This document shows, piece by piece, positions 14,913 to 22,331 of a stretch of 22,331 bases of DNA. Made by a program: the position numbers and the translations under genes. The stretch's first letter is position 1; every line of letters begins with the position of its first letter. The notes beneath the pieces are model-generated. The model was not told the DNA's origin. It worked only from the letters and a program-made list of their open reading frames with translations, and ran no database searches. This DNA is from Clostridiales bacterium (GTDB taxonomy: Bacteria > Bacillota > Clostridia > Saccharofermentanales > Saccharofermentanaceae), in NCBI GenBank assembly GCA_003543635.1, contig DNAE01000080.1, positions 1 to 22,331 of the forward strand. Direction: 5' to 3'.

Positions 14913-16817
14913 ATGAAACGGAAAACCATGACCACATTGATCTCTTTGACACTTATTGCAGCCCTCACGGCATGCAATACCCCCACGGTAACCGAAGAGA
15001 CGGAAACTTCCCTTATCCCTTCCGAAACGGAAAATACCACGGATGTCGCAGTCACAGAGAGCGCTGCACCTGCGGAAGTCACCGTATCCGTCGATTACGA
15101 AGGCATGACAGCTGAACAGATAGTATCCTGCCTTACCCTGGAGCAGAAGGCATCCCAGATGGTACAGGGTGCCGTCTATTGCCTCGACCCCGACCAGATG
15201 CAGGAGTCCTGCTACGGATCGGTGCTCTCCACCTACGGCATCTGGCCCGCCATGAGCGCCGACCAATGGAGAGATCTCGTCACCGATTACCAGGAGGCGG
15301 CAATGGATTCCGAAGCCGGTATCCCCTTCATCTACGGAAACGACTCCGTCCACGGAGTAAACACCGCTTCGGGATGCGTGATATTCCCCCAGAACATCAA
15401 TATGGGGGCCGCGAACGATCCCGAACTAACGGAAGAATACGGAGCCCTTGTGGGAAGTGATATGATCTACACGGGCATGATATGGAACTTCGGTCCCGTG
15501 GTGACCTCCTCCATGGATCCCCGCTGGGGCAGGACCTATGAATGCTATTCCACGGATCTTACCCGCATCACTCCCCTTGCGGTCTCTTATATCACGGGAC
15601 TCCAATCCCAGGGTGTGATGGCTTGTGCCAAGCACTTCTTCGGAGAGGGAGACGTCGCCTACGGCACGGGCGAGGGGGATTTCATTATCGACAGGGGTGA
15701 TGCTGCCATCTCCGACGAGAGAGCCGCGGAACTGCTTGATGTTTACAGACAGGTAGTGGATGCGGGAGTCCTCTCCGTCATGGTATCCCACTGTTCAGTG
15801 AACGGGGTCAAGATGCACGAGAACGGAGATTATATAAGCATCCTGAAGAACGATCTGGGATTCGAGGGCATAGTCATCTCAGACTGGAATTCCATACACA
15901 ATACCTCCGGGGCGACCTTGAAAGATCAGGTCATAAACGCGGTAAACGCCGGTATCGACATGTTCATGGAGGAGCAGACCCACGAGGATGTCCGTGACTA
16001 TATCATCGAAGGCGTTGAGGAGGGTTTGATCCCCGAGGAAAGGATCGACGACGCAGTCACCAGGATCATCAACGTCAAGTTGCAGCTCGGTCTTTTCGAC
16101 GATCCGTTTCTTGAGGAGCTCACCCCCGCCTACGACTGGAACAGCGACAGATCCCGGGAGGTGGCAAGGCAGCTTGCAGCCGAGAGCTACGTTCCCCTCA
16201 AGCTCACCTCCGATTACACCCTTCAGGGAAAGAGGATATTCGTAACGGGACCCGCCTCCGACGACACGGGAGTTCTTTGCGGAGGATGGACCTACACCTG
16301 GCAGGGCTCCTCTGATGCTGATAATTGGGATATGGAGTGGTGTCCCGATTGTAATACCATCCTGGATGCTCTTCAGGAAAATGCCGATGCCTGCGGCTAT
16401 GAGATAGTCACCGACCCCGAGGAGATCTCATCCTGCGACATGGTGCTCCTTTGCGTGGGAGAATACCCCTATTCCGAGTGGTACGGCGACACCGAGGATC
16501 TTTCCATAACGGGAGATCATGCCCTTGAAGGAAACGCGGAAGCCATAGAGCTTGCCGCATCATCGGGCCTTCCCGTGACCACCCTCATAGTGGCGGGCAG
16601 GAACGTCCTCATAAATGACTATCTCTCCGATTGGGATAACGTTATAATGTGCTATCTGCCCGGATCCGAGGGCGGAAATGCCGTATTTGATGTATTGAGC
16701 GGAAACGTTCCCTTAAGCGGCACCCTTCCCATGCCCTACTACTCCTCCCTCGAGGATCTGGAAAGCGGCAACATAATGTGGGATGTGGGCTTTACTGCGG
16801 CTCCCGGGAATTCTTAA
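14913..16817 (+). CDS. Secreted GH3 beta-glucosidase/exo-glucanase lipoprotein, 634 aa
   Basis: Extracellular exo-acting glycoside hydrolase, probably releasing glucose from beta-glucans or cellodextrins. A basic n-region MKRKTM and hydrophobic stretch lead to the lipobox LTAC (Cys21), then a Thr/Glu-rich linker (22-60). The GH3 barrel (about 70-400) shows IPFIYGNDSVHG, MDPRWGRTYECYS, CAKHFFGEGD and GIVISDWNSI with the nucleophile Asp324. The second domain (about 420-634) has GGWTYTWQG and VGEYPYSEWYGD, where Glu517 or Glu522 should be the acid/base, as in barley exoglucanase ExoI, which it resembles more than BglX. I chose ATG 14913 to give a lipoprotein signal; the frame could also start at 14877 or 14928. 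No SD is visible at any of them. The 3' end overlaps convergent nudC by 26 bases. Confidence 0.88.
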   Translation: MKRKTMTTLISLTLIAALTACNTPTVTEETETSLIPSETENTTDVAVTESAAPAEVTVSVDYEGMTAEQIVSCLTLEQKASQMVQGAVYCLDPDQMQESCYGSVLSTYGIWPAMSADQWRDLVTDYQEAAMDSEAGIPFIYGNDSVHGVNTASGCVIFPQNINMGAANDPELTEEYGALVGSDMIYTGMIWNFGPVVTSSMDPRWGRTYECYSTDLTRITPLAVSYITGLQSQGVMACAKHFFGEGDVAYGTGEGDFIIDRGDAAISDERAAELLDVYRQVVDAGVLSVMVSHCSVNGVKMHENGDYISILKNDLGFEGIVISDWNSIHNTSGATLKDQVINAVNAGIDMFMEEQTHEDVRDYIIEGVEEGLIPEERIDDAVTRIINVKLQLGLFDDPFLEELTPAYDWNSDRSREVARQLAAESYVPLKLTSDYTLQGKRIFVTGPASDDTGVLCGGWTYTWQGSSDADNWDMEWCPDCNTILDALQENADACGYEIVTDPEEISSCDMVLLCVGEYPYSEWYGDTEDLSITGDHALEGNAEAIELAASSGLPVTTLIVAGRNVLINDYLSDWDNVIMCYLPGSEGGNAVFDVLSGNVPLSGTLPMPYYSSLEDLESGNIMWDVGFTAAPGNS

Positions 16818-17622
16818 ACAACGTCATCATCTCATTGGTAAGACTCATATCGTCGGGTTGGAGTTCCACTTCGGCCCGACTTTTCCATTCTGCGACGGAT
16901 AATTCCTGCTCGTCCATATGGATATGGGGGTCCCCGTCCAGTTCGCAGAAGAAACCCGCCAGGATATCATCGGCAACGCCCCAGGGCTGGGATCTGTAAT
17001 AGCGGATGTTCCTGACCTTTAATCCGGTCTCCTCCATGACTTCCCTGGAAACGGTCTGTTCCAAAGTCTCGCCTATCTCCGTGAAGCCCGCCACCAGGGC
17101 ATAGTACCCGGGGCCTCTTCCGTTATATTTTGTAACCAGTATCTTATCCCTTTCCCTGTCGATGACGGCGACGATAACGGCGGGCACCACCCTGGGATAG
17201 ATGATATGTCCGCAGGAGGTGCAGATAAGAGCCCTTTCGTTCTCGCTCCTCACCGTCTCATTTCCGCAGTGACCGCAGTATCTGTTGTTCTTATACCAGG
17301 AATCCAGCTGCTTGGCGGTAAAGGCGGTAAAGAGCTCCTCCTTTGTGATGTTGTCGCTCCTTCTAAGCTCACGGATCTTCCTGTAGCAAAGACCGTCCTT
17401 ATATTCCAAAGTCTCGTCCAAAGCAAGAAATACCTTCGTATCGTCCAGTTTCAGTATATAGATCAGCTTATCGGGGATCTTCACCAGGTCAGTAAGTCTC
17501 GGGAGCCTTGTTCCGTAAAGAAGTCCGTCACGGGTGAAATGGATAAGGATGGAATCCTTATCGGGGACGGCATAATAGTCAAATGAGTTATCAAGTCTAT
17601 GTGGTTCAATATCCTGTATCAT
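16792..17622 (-). CDS. nudC: NAD(H) pyrophosphatase / RNA decapping Nudix hydrolase, 276 aa
   Basis: Splits NADH or NAD+ to NMN(H) and AMP, and in known NudC proteins removes NAD caps from RNA. A variable N-terminal domain (1-110) precedes a four-Cys zinc ribbon, CGHCG (Cys116, 119) and CTSCG (Cys134, 137). The Nudix box is complete (Gly179, Glu185, then REVMEETGL at 193-201). The family-specific SQPW (211-214) follows, though the usual SQPWPFP is SQPWGVA here. A C-terminal extension ends at an overlap with the convergent GH3 gene. The start at 17622 lacks any SD; the -10 box is seven bases before ATG, suggesting a leaderless transcript. No alternative ATG with an SD is near. Confidence 0.92.
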   Translation of the reverse strand: MIQDIEPHRLDNSFDYYAVPDKDSILIHFTRDGLLYGTRLPRLTDLVKIPDKLIYILKLDDTKVFLALDETLEYKDGLCYRKIRELRRSDNITKEELFTAFTAKQLDSWYKNNRYCGHCGNETVRSENERALICTSCGHIIYPRVVPAVIVAVIDRERDKILVTKYNGRGPGYYALVAGFTEIGETLEQTVSREVMEETGLKVRNIRYYRSQPWGVADDILAGFFCELDGDPHIHMDEQELSVAEWKSRAEVELQPDDMSLTNEMMTLFKNSREPQ

Positions 17623-17629
17623 GGGTAAG

Positions 17630-17658
17630 ATTATATAAAAGGGATCATCCTAAGACAA
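17630..17658 (-). promoter_or_regulatory. Promoter of nudC, placed for a leaderless transcript
   Basis: On the minus strand TTGTCT (17653-17658), a 17-base spacer and TATAAT (17630-17635), then CTTACCC and ATG. Transcription is predicted to begin at or beside the A of the start codon. The -35 box sits in the loop of the upstream terminator-like hairpin. Confidence 0.65.
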
Positions 17659-17668
17659 TCCCTCTTAT
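17636..17668 (-). terminator. Probable terminator of the adhesin gene
   Basis: On the minus strand AAGAGGGAT and ATCCCTTTT form a 9-base-pair stem (one G-U pair) around a 12-base loop that can pair further. The T run is part of the 3' arm (CCCTTTTA). It lies about 12 bases after the adhesin stop. It is weaker than the 3465-3499 terminator. Confidence 0.5.
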
Positions 17669-17680
17669 ATGCTCCTTACT

Positions 17681-20600
17681 CTAGATATCCTTTCTCCTTT
17701 GCTTCATGTAACAGATAAGTACCGCTACGGAGGATACGGATACCAGTATCCCCGCTATAAGGTTTCCTGACCCCCAGGACTCTCCCGTCCCGGGAAGCTC
17801 CTTAGATACTCCCGATACCACGGGCTCGGGGCGTGTAATTGTCACGGTCTGATCCGAGTCATTAATATCCGTGTGGTGCCCCACCTGCTTTCCGTCCCTG
17901 TACATATATTCGAAGCACACGATATCCTTTCCCCGGAGATCCTTCACGTCAACGTCGAAGAACACGGAGATCTGCCCGCTCTGATCCTCGGCGGTGAATA
18001 TCACCTGCGTCCTGATATCATTGCCTTCAGAGTCCTTAAGGACCTCCCCCGTCTCCTTATCCCTGAGTTCGCCTTGAAGTTCGTATTCCATGCCGACGAT
18101 AAGTCCCTTATAGGAGACCACGTCCTCCAATGTCACGATCCCTTCGGGAAGGAGTTCGGTCTTCCCCGTTTCCTTCTCCCCCAGTGTGGTCCCGATCACG
18201 GTACCTTCGTTGAGGAAAAGTCCCCTCACGCCGTCTATCTGGGTATAAGTATCGTTTCCGACGATTATCTCAGAGAGCTCCGCCGTTACGGAGAATGCAT
18301 ACCAATTGGGATCTGTCTCGTATCCCTCCGGGGCGATCTCCTCTCTGACTATATAGTTCTGTCTGGGGATATCCTCCAGGCGGTAGCATCCGTCGCCGTC
18401 CTCATCCTCCACGGATCCGTAGAACACATCGATCCCCTCACTATAGGTACAGTCGGCATTCACATCGATATAGACACTGAACACCGCCCCCGGGAGCAGG
18501 ATATCCGTATCCTTTCCGTCGCACTTCACGATCGTAAGGGCTCCCGTGGCATCATTGGCAACACCCGTGAAGCCCGGATCTTCTATATCCACGGTCTCAC
18601 CGTCCGTCCTGATGCTGAAGGGATACGTGTTATTGCTCCTGTTAAAGCCGGGAGGCGCCACCGTCTCCTCCACTATGTAGTCTCCCCAGGGCAGATCCCT
18701 GAGATAGTACTCTCCGACGTTCTCCTCCCTCATGGTGCCCACCACGTTGCCCTGCAGGTCGAAAACGGTAAACACCGCACCCGACAGCCTGTTATCGGGA
18801 TAGAGCTCGTCTATCTTGGTGATGTGGACGGTTCCCCTGCAATAGTTTCCGATGGTAACGTTAAGATACTCCATGTTTAAGGTATCAACATCCGGGGTTA
18901 TGGTGACCGGAGTGACATTCCCGCCTTCTGCCGCCGAGAAGCCCTCGGGGGATACCGTTTCCAGGATGAGATAATCACCGGCCCGCAGTCCCCCGTCCGT
19001 CACATATACGGGATCGCCGTTATCGTCCGTGGTCTCCACGAAGGATACGGAGGATCTGACATCGATATCGGGATCTAAGACACCATCGGAATCCACGTCC
19101 TCGTAAAGCTCGAATACGGCTCCCGAGAGAAGGTGGTCCGGGTCGTCCCCGTCGCACTTACGGATCCTGATCAGGGCCTTATAGGGCTGATCGGCAAAGG
19201 ACACCTCGTAGAGCATGCCCTTTTCCACGTCAACGGAGATGCACTCCTCGGAAAGAAGATAGTTTTCCGGGGCCTCCGCTTCCGCGATCAGGTAACTTCC
19301 CGCACCGAGCCCTTCGAAAACAACAACGCCGTCGTTGTCGTCGTCACTGATCCTGGTGAACTCAGATCTCTCTTCCCCGTCAACGATCCCGTTTCCGTTT
19401 ATATCCGCATATATGTCAAAGACGGCACCGGGGACCAGCTCCCCGTTCTCACCGTCCACCTTGGAGACGCTTACGGAGGCCTTGATGATATTAATGGCGG
19501 TTATCTCCGTACTGTAAGACGGAGAGGCGGATGTCAGATGTACCCTCTTTATTCCGTTTCCCGCCGTCCCTCCGACGAACCGCACTTCGTTATACTCGGG
19601 GTACTGTTCCTCAATGTCGTACCATCCGTAGGGAAGTCCCGTTATATCCACCGTTCCGTCCTCACCGGTAACATATGTACCCATGAATACCCTTACGGCG
19701 GAGGCGGAATCGAATCTGACCTCATTTCCCCTGTAGTAAAGATCGAAGGCGATGCCTGATACAACTCCCTCCTCGGATACCTTACGGATCTTGAGATCAG
19801 CTTGTTTCCTTATATTCTCGCAGCTTATCGTGACCACCTGATCCTCGGCGTCTTCCACGCTGATGTCCCTGTAAAAGTATGTTCCGTCCGAGGAAAGGGT
19901 GAAGCCCTCAGGAACGTCGTAGGTGTAGGAAGCATCCCCGGTCTCACCGGTCACGGGATCGATATAGACCGAATCGGGGATATATTCCACGATCCTGTAG
20001 TCCCCCGCGGGAAGTCTTTCAATGGTCTCGACCTCATTTTCGCCCAGATCCCAGAGGACGGGACAGCCTTCTCCCCGTTCTCCTGTGGTGGAGGTCTCTC
20101 CCCTTGCGACAAGGGAACCTCCCGATGTACGCAGTTCAAAGGAGATATCTGCACTATCGCCGTCGGTACCGGTGACCTTTAATACCCTAAGGGAATTCGT
20201 AAGTTCCTCGTTTACCACCTGAAGATCCCTGTCTCCGTCGATGACGAAGGATGTCTCGTAGGAATTGTCCCCTATCCTTGTCCATCCCGAGAGGTTTAAG
20301 GATACATATGTGATGGAAGATCCGTCCTCCAGGTCCATGCTCTCCTCCTCCCAGGTCTCCGTCAGGACATATTGACCGAAGGGCAGTCCGGTAACATCGA
20401 AGTCCCAGGAAACGGATCCGTCAGACGAAGTATCGCCCGTAGCCACAAGTCGGTCCGGAGAGCTTATCTTCCCGTCGGAATCCGAATCCAGGTAGAGTTT
20501 AAACGTGACGGTCCCGGGATCGAAGGTATCTCCCTCGGGGATGTCTTTACTTACCTCTACACCGCCCTGTTGCCTGATGTTCTCGGCCCTAAGGGTGATA

Positions 20601-22006
20601 TCCTGTCCGCCGTCGATCAGGATATCCGTATAAAATCCGCCCTCGGTCTTCGTCCACCCCTCCGGGGTATCGTATGTATAAGGGATCTTGTACCCGTCCC
20701 TGAGTGTCAGATATGTCTCGGGGACCTGTTCCGTTACCCTGTAATTTCCGGGAACAAGTTCCAATACCCTGTCTCCGTCTTCGAACACAAGATCTCCGTT
20801 CCCGTCGGTGGTCCCCTCAAAGGATCCGTTGCCATCCAGGCTTTCCACCGTAAAGCTTATGCCGGATACGACATCGCCGTCGGAGGACGCGGTCTTCTGC
20901 AGCGAGAAGGTACCCATGCTCTTCTCAAAGGCCACCCAGGAGGTTATTCCGTAAAATCCCCCGCCGCTTACCGCCACGGCCTGGAGATTATCCTCATCAT
21001 CTCCGTCTCCGTATATCCCGTCGTCGTAGATCCTGATATCTCCCCGTCCCCTGAGGTTAGACCGAAGTCTCATGGTTATATTATCGGGATCCGCCGAAGG
21101 GTCGAACCATATCTCAATGGTATCCCCGGATATGCTGTAACTGACCAGTCCCGGATCGAGCTCCTGATCCGTTCCCGCTCCCACGAAGAAATCGATATCC
21201 GTGAAGTCGTAGTCGGAAATATCCTCATTCAGGTCCTCCAGCTTCACATATCCGTTTGATCCCACCTCCCACACGGGAGCCGAGGATCTGTACATGGAGG
21301 AGAAGGAAGGTCTCGGGCGCCCGTAGGAGCTGCCGCGTCCCGTTGCGGGATCGTAGGTATTATCCGAGAAGACCCGGTTCTCGATCTTGTGGTACCAGTA
21401 GTCACACCTTAAATGGAACTCATGCTCCTCCTCATCCTGGTAATCTGGATCTCCGAATATGGTGAGGGCGACATTGGCGGCGCCGGTCCCATGGGTACCG
21501 CCGTAGTAGTCCCTCTCCCCCACTATGACCTCCCAGATAAGTATCTGGGTGGCAACGGCATAGTACAGGTTATCCTCAGGATCCTCGGGATCTCCCGTCC
21601 CGAGTTCCCGGGCACTTCCTTCGCCGTCGCAGTAGTATCCTCCGCCGTATCCGTAAAAGAGGATCCTCTGGAGTGTTTCCTTCTCCTCCTCGGCGGTCAT
21701 CTGCCCCGTTCCCGAGAGGAGAGCGTCCGCATCCTTGAGATCAAGGGTGTCATTGTCGCTCCTGTGGCGTCCGGGCTCCAGGCAGTAACCGATGTTATCT
21801 TCCCCGTCTATGTCGAAAAAATACATCATGTCACCCTCGTGGTGTTCCCAGCCCCCGTTATAGGTAACGGTCTCATGCCAGTGGGGCAGTTCGTACCCGA
21901 TGACCCGGGAATCCGATGCGGAAACATCACGCCGGATCGTCAAGGGCAGGAGATTTGCCGCCACGAGAACGCAGGCCGTTAATATCTTCGGTATCTTGAT
22001 CTTCAT
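17681..22006 (-). CDS. LPXTG adhesin: thioester domain, eight CnaB modules, T-Q ester-bond domain, 1441 aa
   Basis: Sortase-anchored surface protein predicted to bind covalently to a target. Signal peptide 1-30 (VSA/SD cleavage). The thioester domain (about 35-330) has Cys75 in GYCLEPG and Gln154 in ATQILIWE, the pair that forms the reactive internal thioester. Eight CnaB/SpaA-like modules follow, at about 367-478, 481-600, 603-733, 736-841, 842-943, 944-1056, 1057-1151 and 1155-1268. Most have an N-terminal Lys (such as VSKVDG, ITKIDE), a central Glu (LILETVSPEGF, IVEETVAPPGF) and a C-terminal Asn for isopeptide bonds. A VaFE/T-Q ester-bond domain (1269-1390) starts GTTLGEKE and ends DINDSDQTVTI (Gln1386). 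LPGTG (1404-1408), a hydrophobic helix and KQRRKDI complete the anchor. Several modules carry EF-hand-like Asp loops. The start ATG 22006 has an AAGGGGGTGA-like SD that overlaps the stop of the upstream gene. Confidence 0.92.
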   Translation of the reverse strand: MKIKIPKILTACVLVAANLLPLTIRRDVSASDSRVIGYELPHWHETVTYNGGWEHHEGDMMYFFDIDGEDNIGYCLEPGRHRSDNDTLDLKDADALLSGTGQMTAEEEKETLQRILFYGYGGGYYCDGEGSARELGTGDPEDPEDNLYYAVATQILIWEVIVGERDYYGGTHGTGAANVALTIFGDPDYQDEEEHEFHLRCDYWYHKIENRVFSDNTYDPATGRGSSYGRPRPSFSSMYRSSAPVWEVGSNGYVKLEDLNEDISDYDFTDIDFFVGAGTDQELDPGLVSYSISGDTIEIWFDPSADPDNITMRLRSNLRGRGDIRIYDDGIYGDGDDEDNLQAVAVSGGGFYGITSWVAFEKSMGTFSLQKTASSDGDVVSGISFTVESLDGNGSFEGTTDGNGDLVFEDGDRVLELVPGNYRVTEQVPETYLTLRDGYKIPYTYDTPEGWTKTEGGFYTDILIDGGQDITLRAENIRQQGGVEVSKDIPEGDTFDPGTVTFKLYLDSDSDGKISSPDRLVATGDTSSDGSVSWDFDVTGLPFGQYVLTETWEEESMDLEDGSSITYVSLNLSGWTRIGDNSYETSFVIDGDRDLQVVNEELTNSLRVLKVTGTDGDSADISFELRTSGGSLVARGETSTTGERGEGCPVLWDLGENEVETIERLPAGDYRIVEYIPDSVYIDPVTGETGDASYTYDVPEGFTLSSDGTYFYRDISVEDAEDQVVTISCENIRKQADLKIRKVSEEGVVSGIAFDLYYRGNEVRFDSASAVRVFMGTYVTGEDGTVDITGLPYGWYDIEEQYPEYNEVRFVGGTAGNGIKRVHLTSASPSYSTEITAINIIKASVSVSKVDGENGELVPGAVFDIYADINGNGIVDGEERSEFTRISDDDNDGVVVFEGLGAGSYLIAEAEAPENYLLSEECISVDVEKGMLYEVSFADQPYKALIRIRKCDGDDPDHLLSGAVFELYEDVDSDGVLDPDIDVRSSVSFVETTDDNGDPVYVTDGGLRAGDYLILETVSPEGFSAAEGGNVTPVTITPDVDTLNMEYLNVTIGNYCRGTVHITKIDELYPDNRLSGAVFTVFDLQGNVVGTMREENVGEYYLRDLPWGDYIVEETVAPPGFNRSNNTYPFSIRTDGETVDIEDPGFTGVANDATGALTIVKCDGKDTDILLPGAVFSVYIDVNADCTYSEGIDVFYGSVEDEDGDGCYRLEDIPRQNYIVREEIAPEGYETDPNWYAFSVTAELSEIIVGNDTYTQIDGVRGLFLNEGTVIGTTLGEKETGKTELLPEGIVTLEDVVSYKGLIVGMEYELQGELRDKETGEVLKDSEGNDIRTQVIFTAEDQSGQISVFFDVDVKDLRGKDIVCFEYMYRDGKQVGHHTDINDSDQTVTITRPEPVVSGVSKELPGTGESWGSGNLIAGILVSVSSVAVLICYMKQRRKDI

Positions 22007-22018
22007 ATATTCACCCCC

Positions 22019-22331
22019 TTATCCCCTCTGTTCCCTTGTCATGGGGAAGATCCTTCGGGAGGATCTGCTGTAGAGATACACACCGTCGGAAAGCCTTTCC
22101 CTCTCGTTTACATGATCGTTGCAGATCTCCTCGGCAAAGTAGAACAGAAATCCGATATCCGTGTTCTCGTTGGCCTTTAAGATGATCACTTCATCCGTTG
22201 AGGGCATGACCATCAAAAGATCACTGTCCAGATCGTCAGACAGATCGTGGAGGACCTCCTCGTACAGGATCCCCGATGCCCCGAAATGCTTTATCCTGTT
22301 GGAAAGAAGCCAGAACTTCACGGATTCGTCG
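22019..22331 (-). CDS. DUF5688-type protein, C-terminal part (cut by right window edge)
   Basis: Function unknown. The visible 103 residues run to the window edge without a start codon that need be used; a GTG at 22321 is in frame, but coding continues beyond it. The pattern FWLLSNRIKHFGASGILYEE, then LLMVMPSTDEVIILK, EICNDHVNERERLSDGVYLY and a short basic tail matches the C-terminal end of DUF5688 proteins as I recall them (LTNK..YGA..iLY, ILPSSvHEvI, VN..qV..EE.LS..VY). I see no secretion signal in this part. Its stop at 22019-22021 lies inside the SD of the adhesin gene 12 bases away, so the two genes are very probably one transcript. Confidence 0.7.
   Translation of the reverse strand, partial: DESVKFWLLSNRIKHFGASGILYEEVLHDLSDDLDSDLLMVMPSTDEVIILKANENTDIGFLFYFAEEICNDHVNERERLSDGVYLYSRSSRRIFPMTREQRG

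Noticed and set aside
17873..18880. Plus-strand open frame of 335 codons opposite the adhesin, and similar ones at 19133-19759 and 20372-21259
   Set aside because: All are antisense to the well-supported adhesin frame, with no SD or domain; they reflect its codon bias.
1..22331. Mobile element, phage, CRISPR array or genomic island
   Set aside because: No transposase, integrase, terminal repeats, tRNA junction or regularly spaced repeats were seen; housekeeping genes are spread through the window.

Overview
The window looks like a chromosomal segment of a Gram-positive Clostridia-type anaerobe, probably from gut or rumen. Support comes from an LPxTG wall-anchored adhesin, a DUF5688-type protein (a family I associate with Lachnospiraceae and relatives), several lipoproteins, strong Shine-Dalgarno sequences and TATAAT promoters, and a K+-dependent membrane pyrophosphatase. 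Genus-level assignment is inference. There are no RNA genes, insertion sequences or CRISPR arrays, and no gene-free stretch longer than 300 bases.

Left part (1-5849, all minus strand). Reading leftward, a lipoprotein (2533-3414) is followed by a tightly packed run: COG1092-type methyltransferase, RluA-type pseudouridine synthase and HD-domain hydrolase. Then comes the 5' end of ileS, which has its own promoter. Two more lipoproteins of the same kind (3529-4419 and 4446-5849) form a separate operon with a strong promoter, a palindrome over the predicted transcription start, and a good terminator at 3465-3499. The three lipoproteins share a C-terminal beta-type module, present twice in the largest.

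Middle (6017-12416). Divergent from the lipoproteins is a plus-strand operon of an OmpR-type response regulator, a HAMP/PAS sensor kinase and an RluF-type pseudouridine synthase. The synthase overlaps tail to tail with a 1073-residue LacZ-like GH2 protein. That protein keeps the GH2 scaffold, but in my motif comparison it has lost essentially every active-site residue.

Right part (12533-22331). A K+-dependent, probably Na+-translocating pyrophosphatase (hppA) is divergent from a secreted GH3 glucosidase lipoprotein. The GH3 gene overlaps tail to tail with nudC. Both the GH3 gene and nudC have a -10 box 6-7 bases before ATG and no ribosome binding site, so they may be leaderless. A 1441-residue adhesin follows. 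It combines a thioester domain, eight CnaB/SpaA-like modules with EF-hand-like loops, a T-Q ester-bond domain and an LPGTG anchor, and lies directly downstream of a DUF5688-type gene cut by the window edge.

Together the window mixes housekeeping RNA-modification and translation genes with cell-surface functions: sensing, lipoproteins, glycan degradation and adhesion. The strongest candidates for something undescribed are the active-site-less GH2 protein, the tandem lipoprotein family beside a two-component system, and the adhesin.
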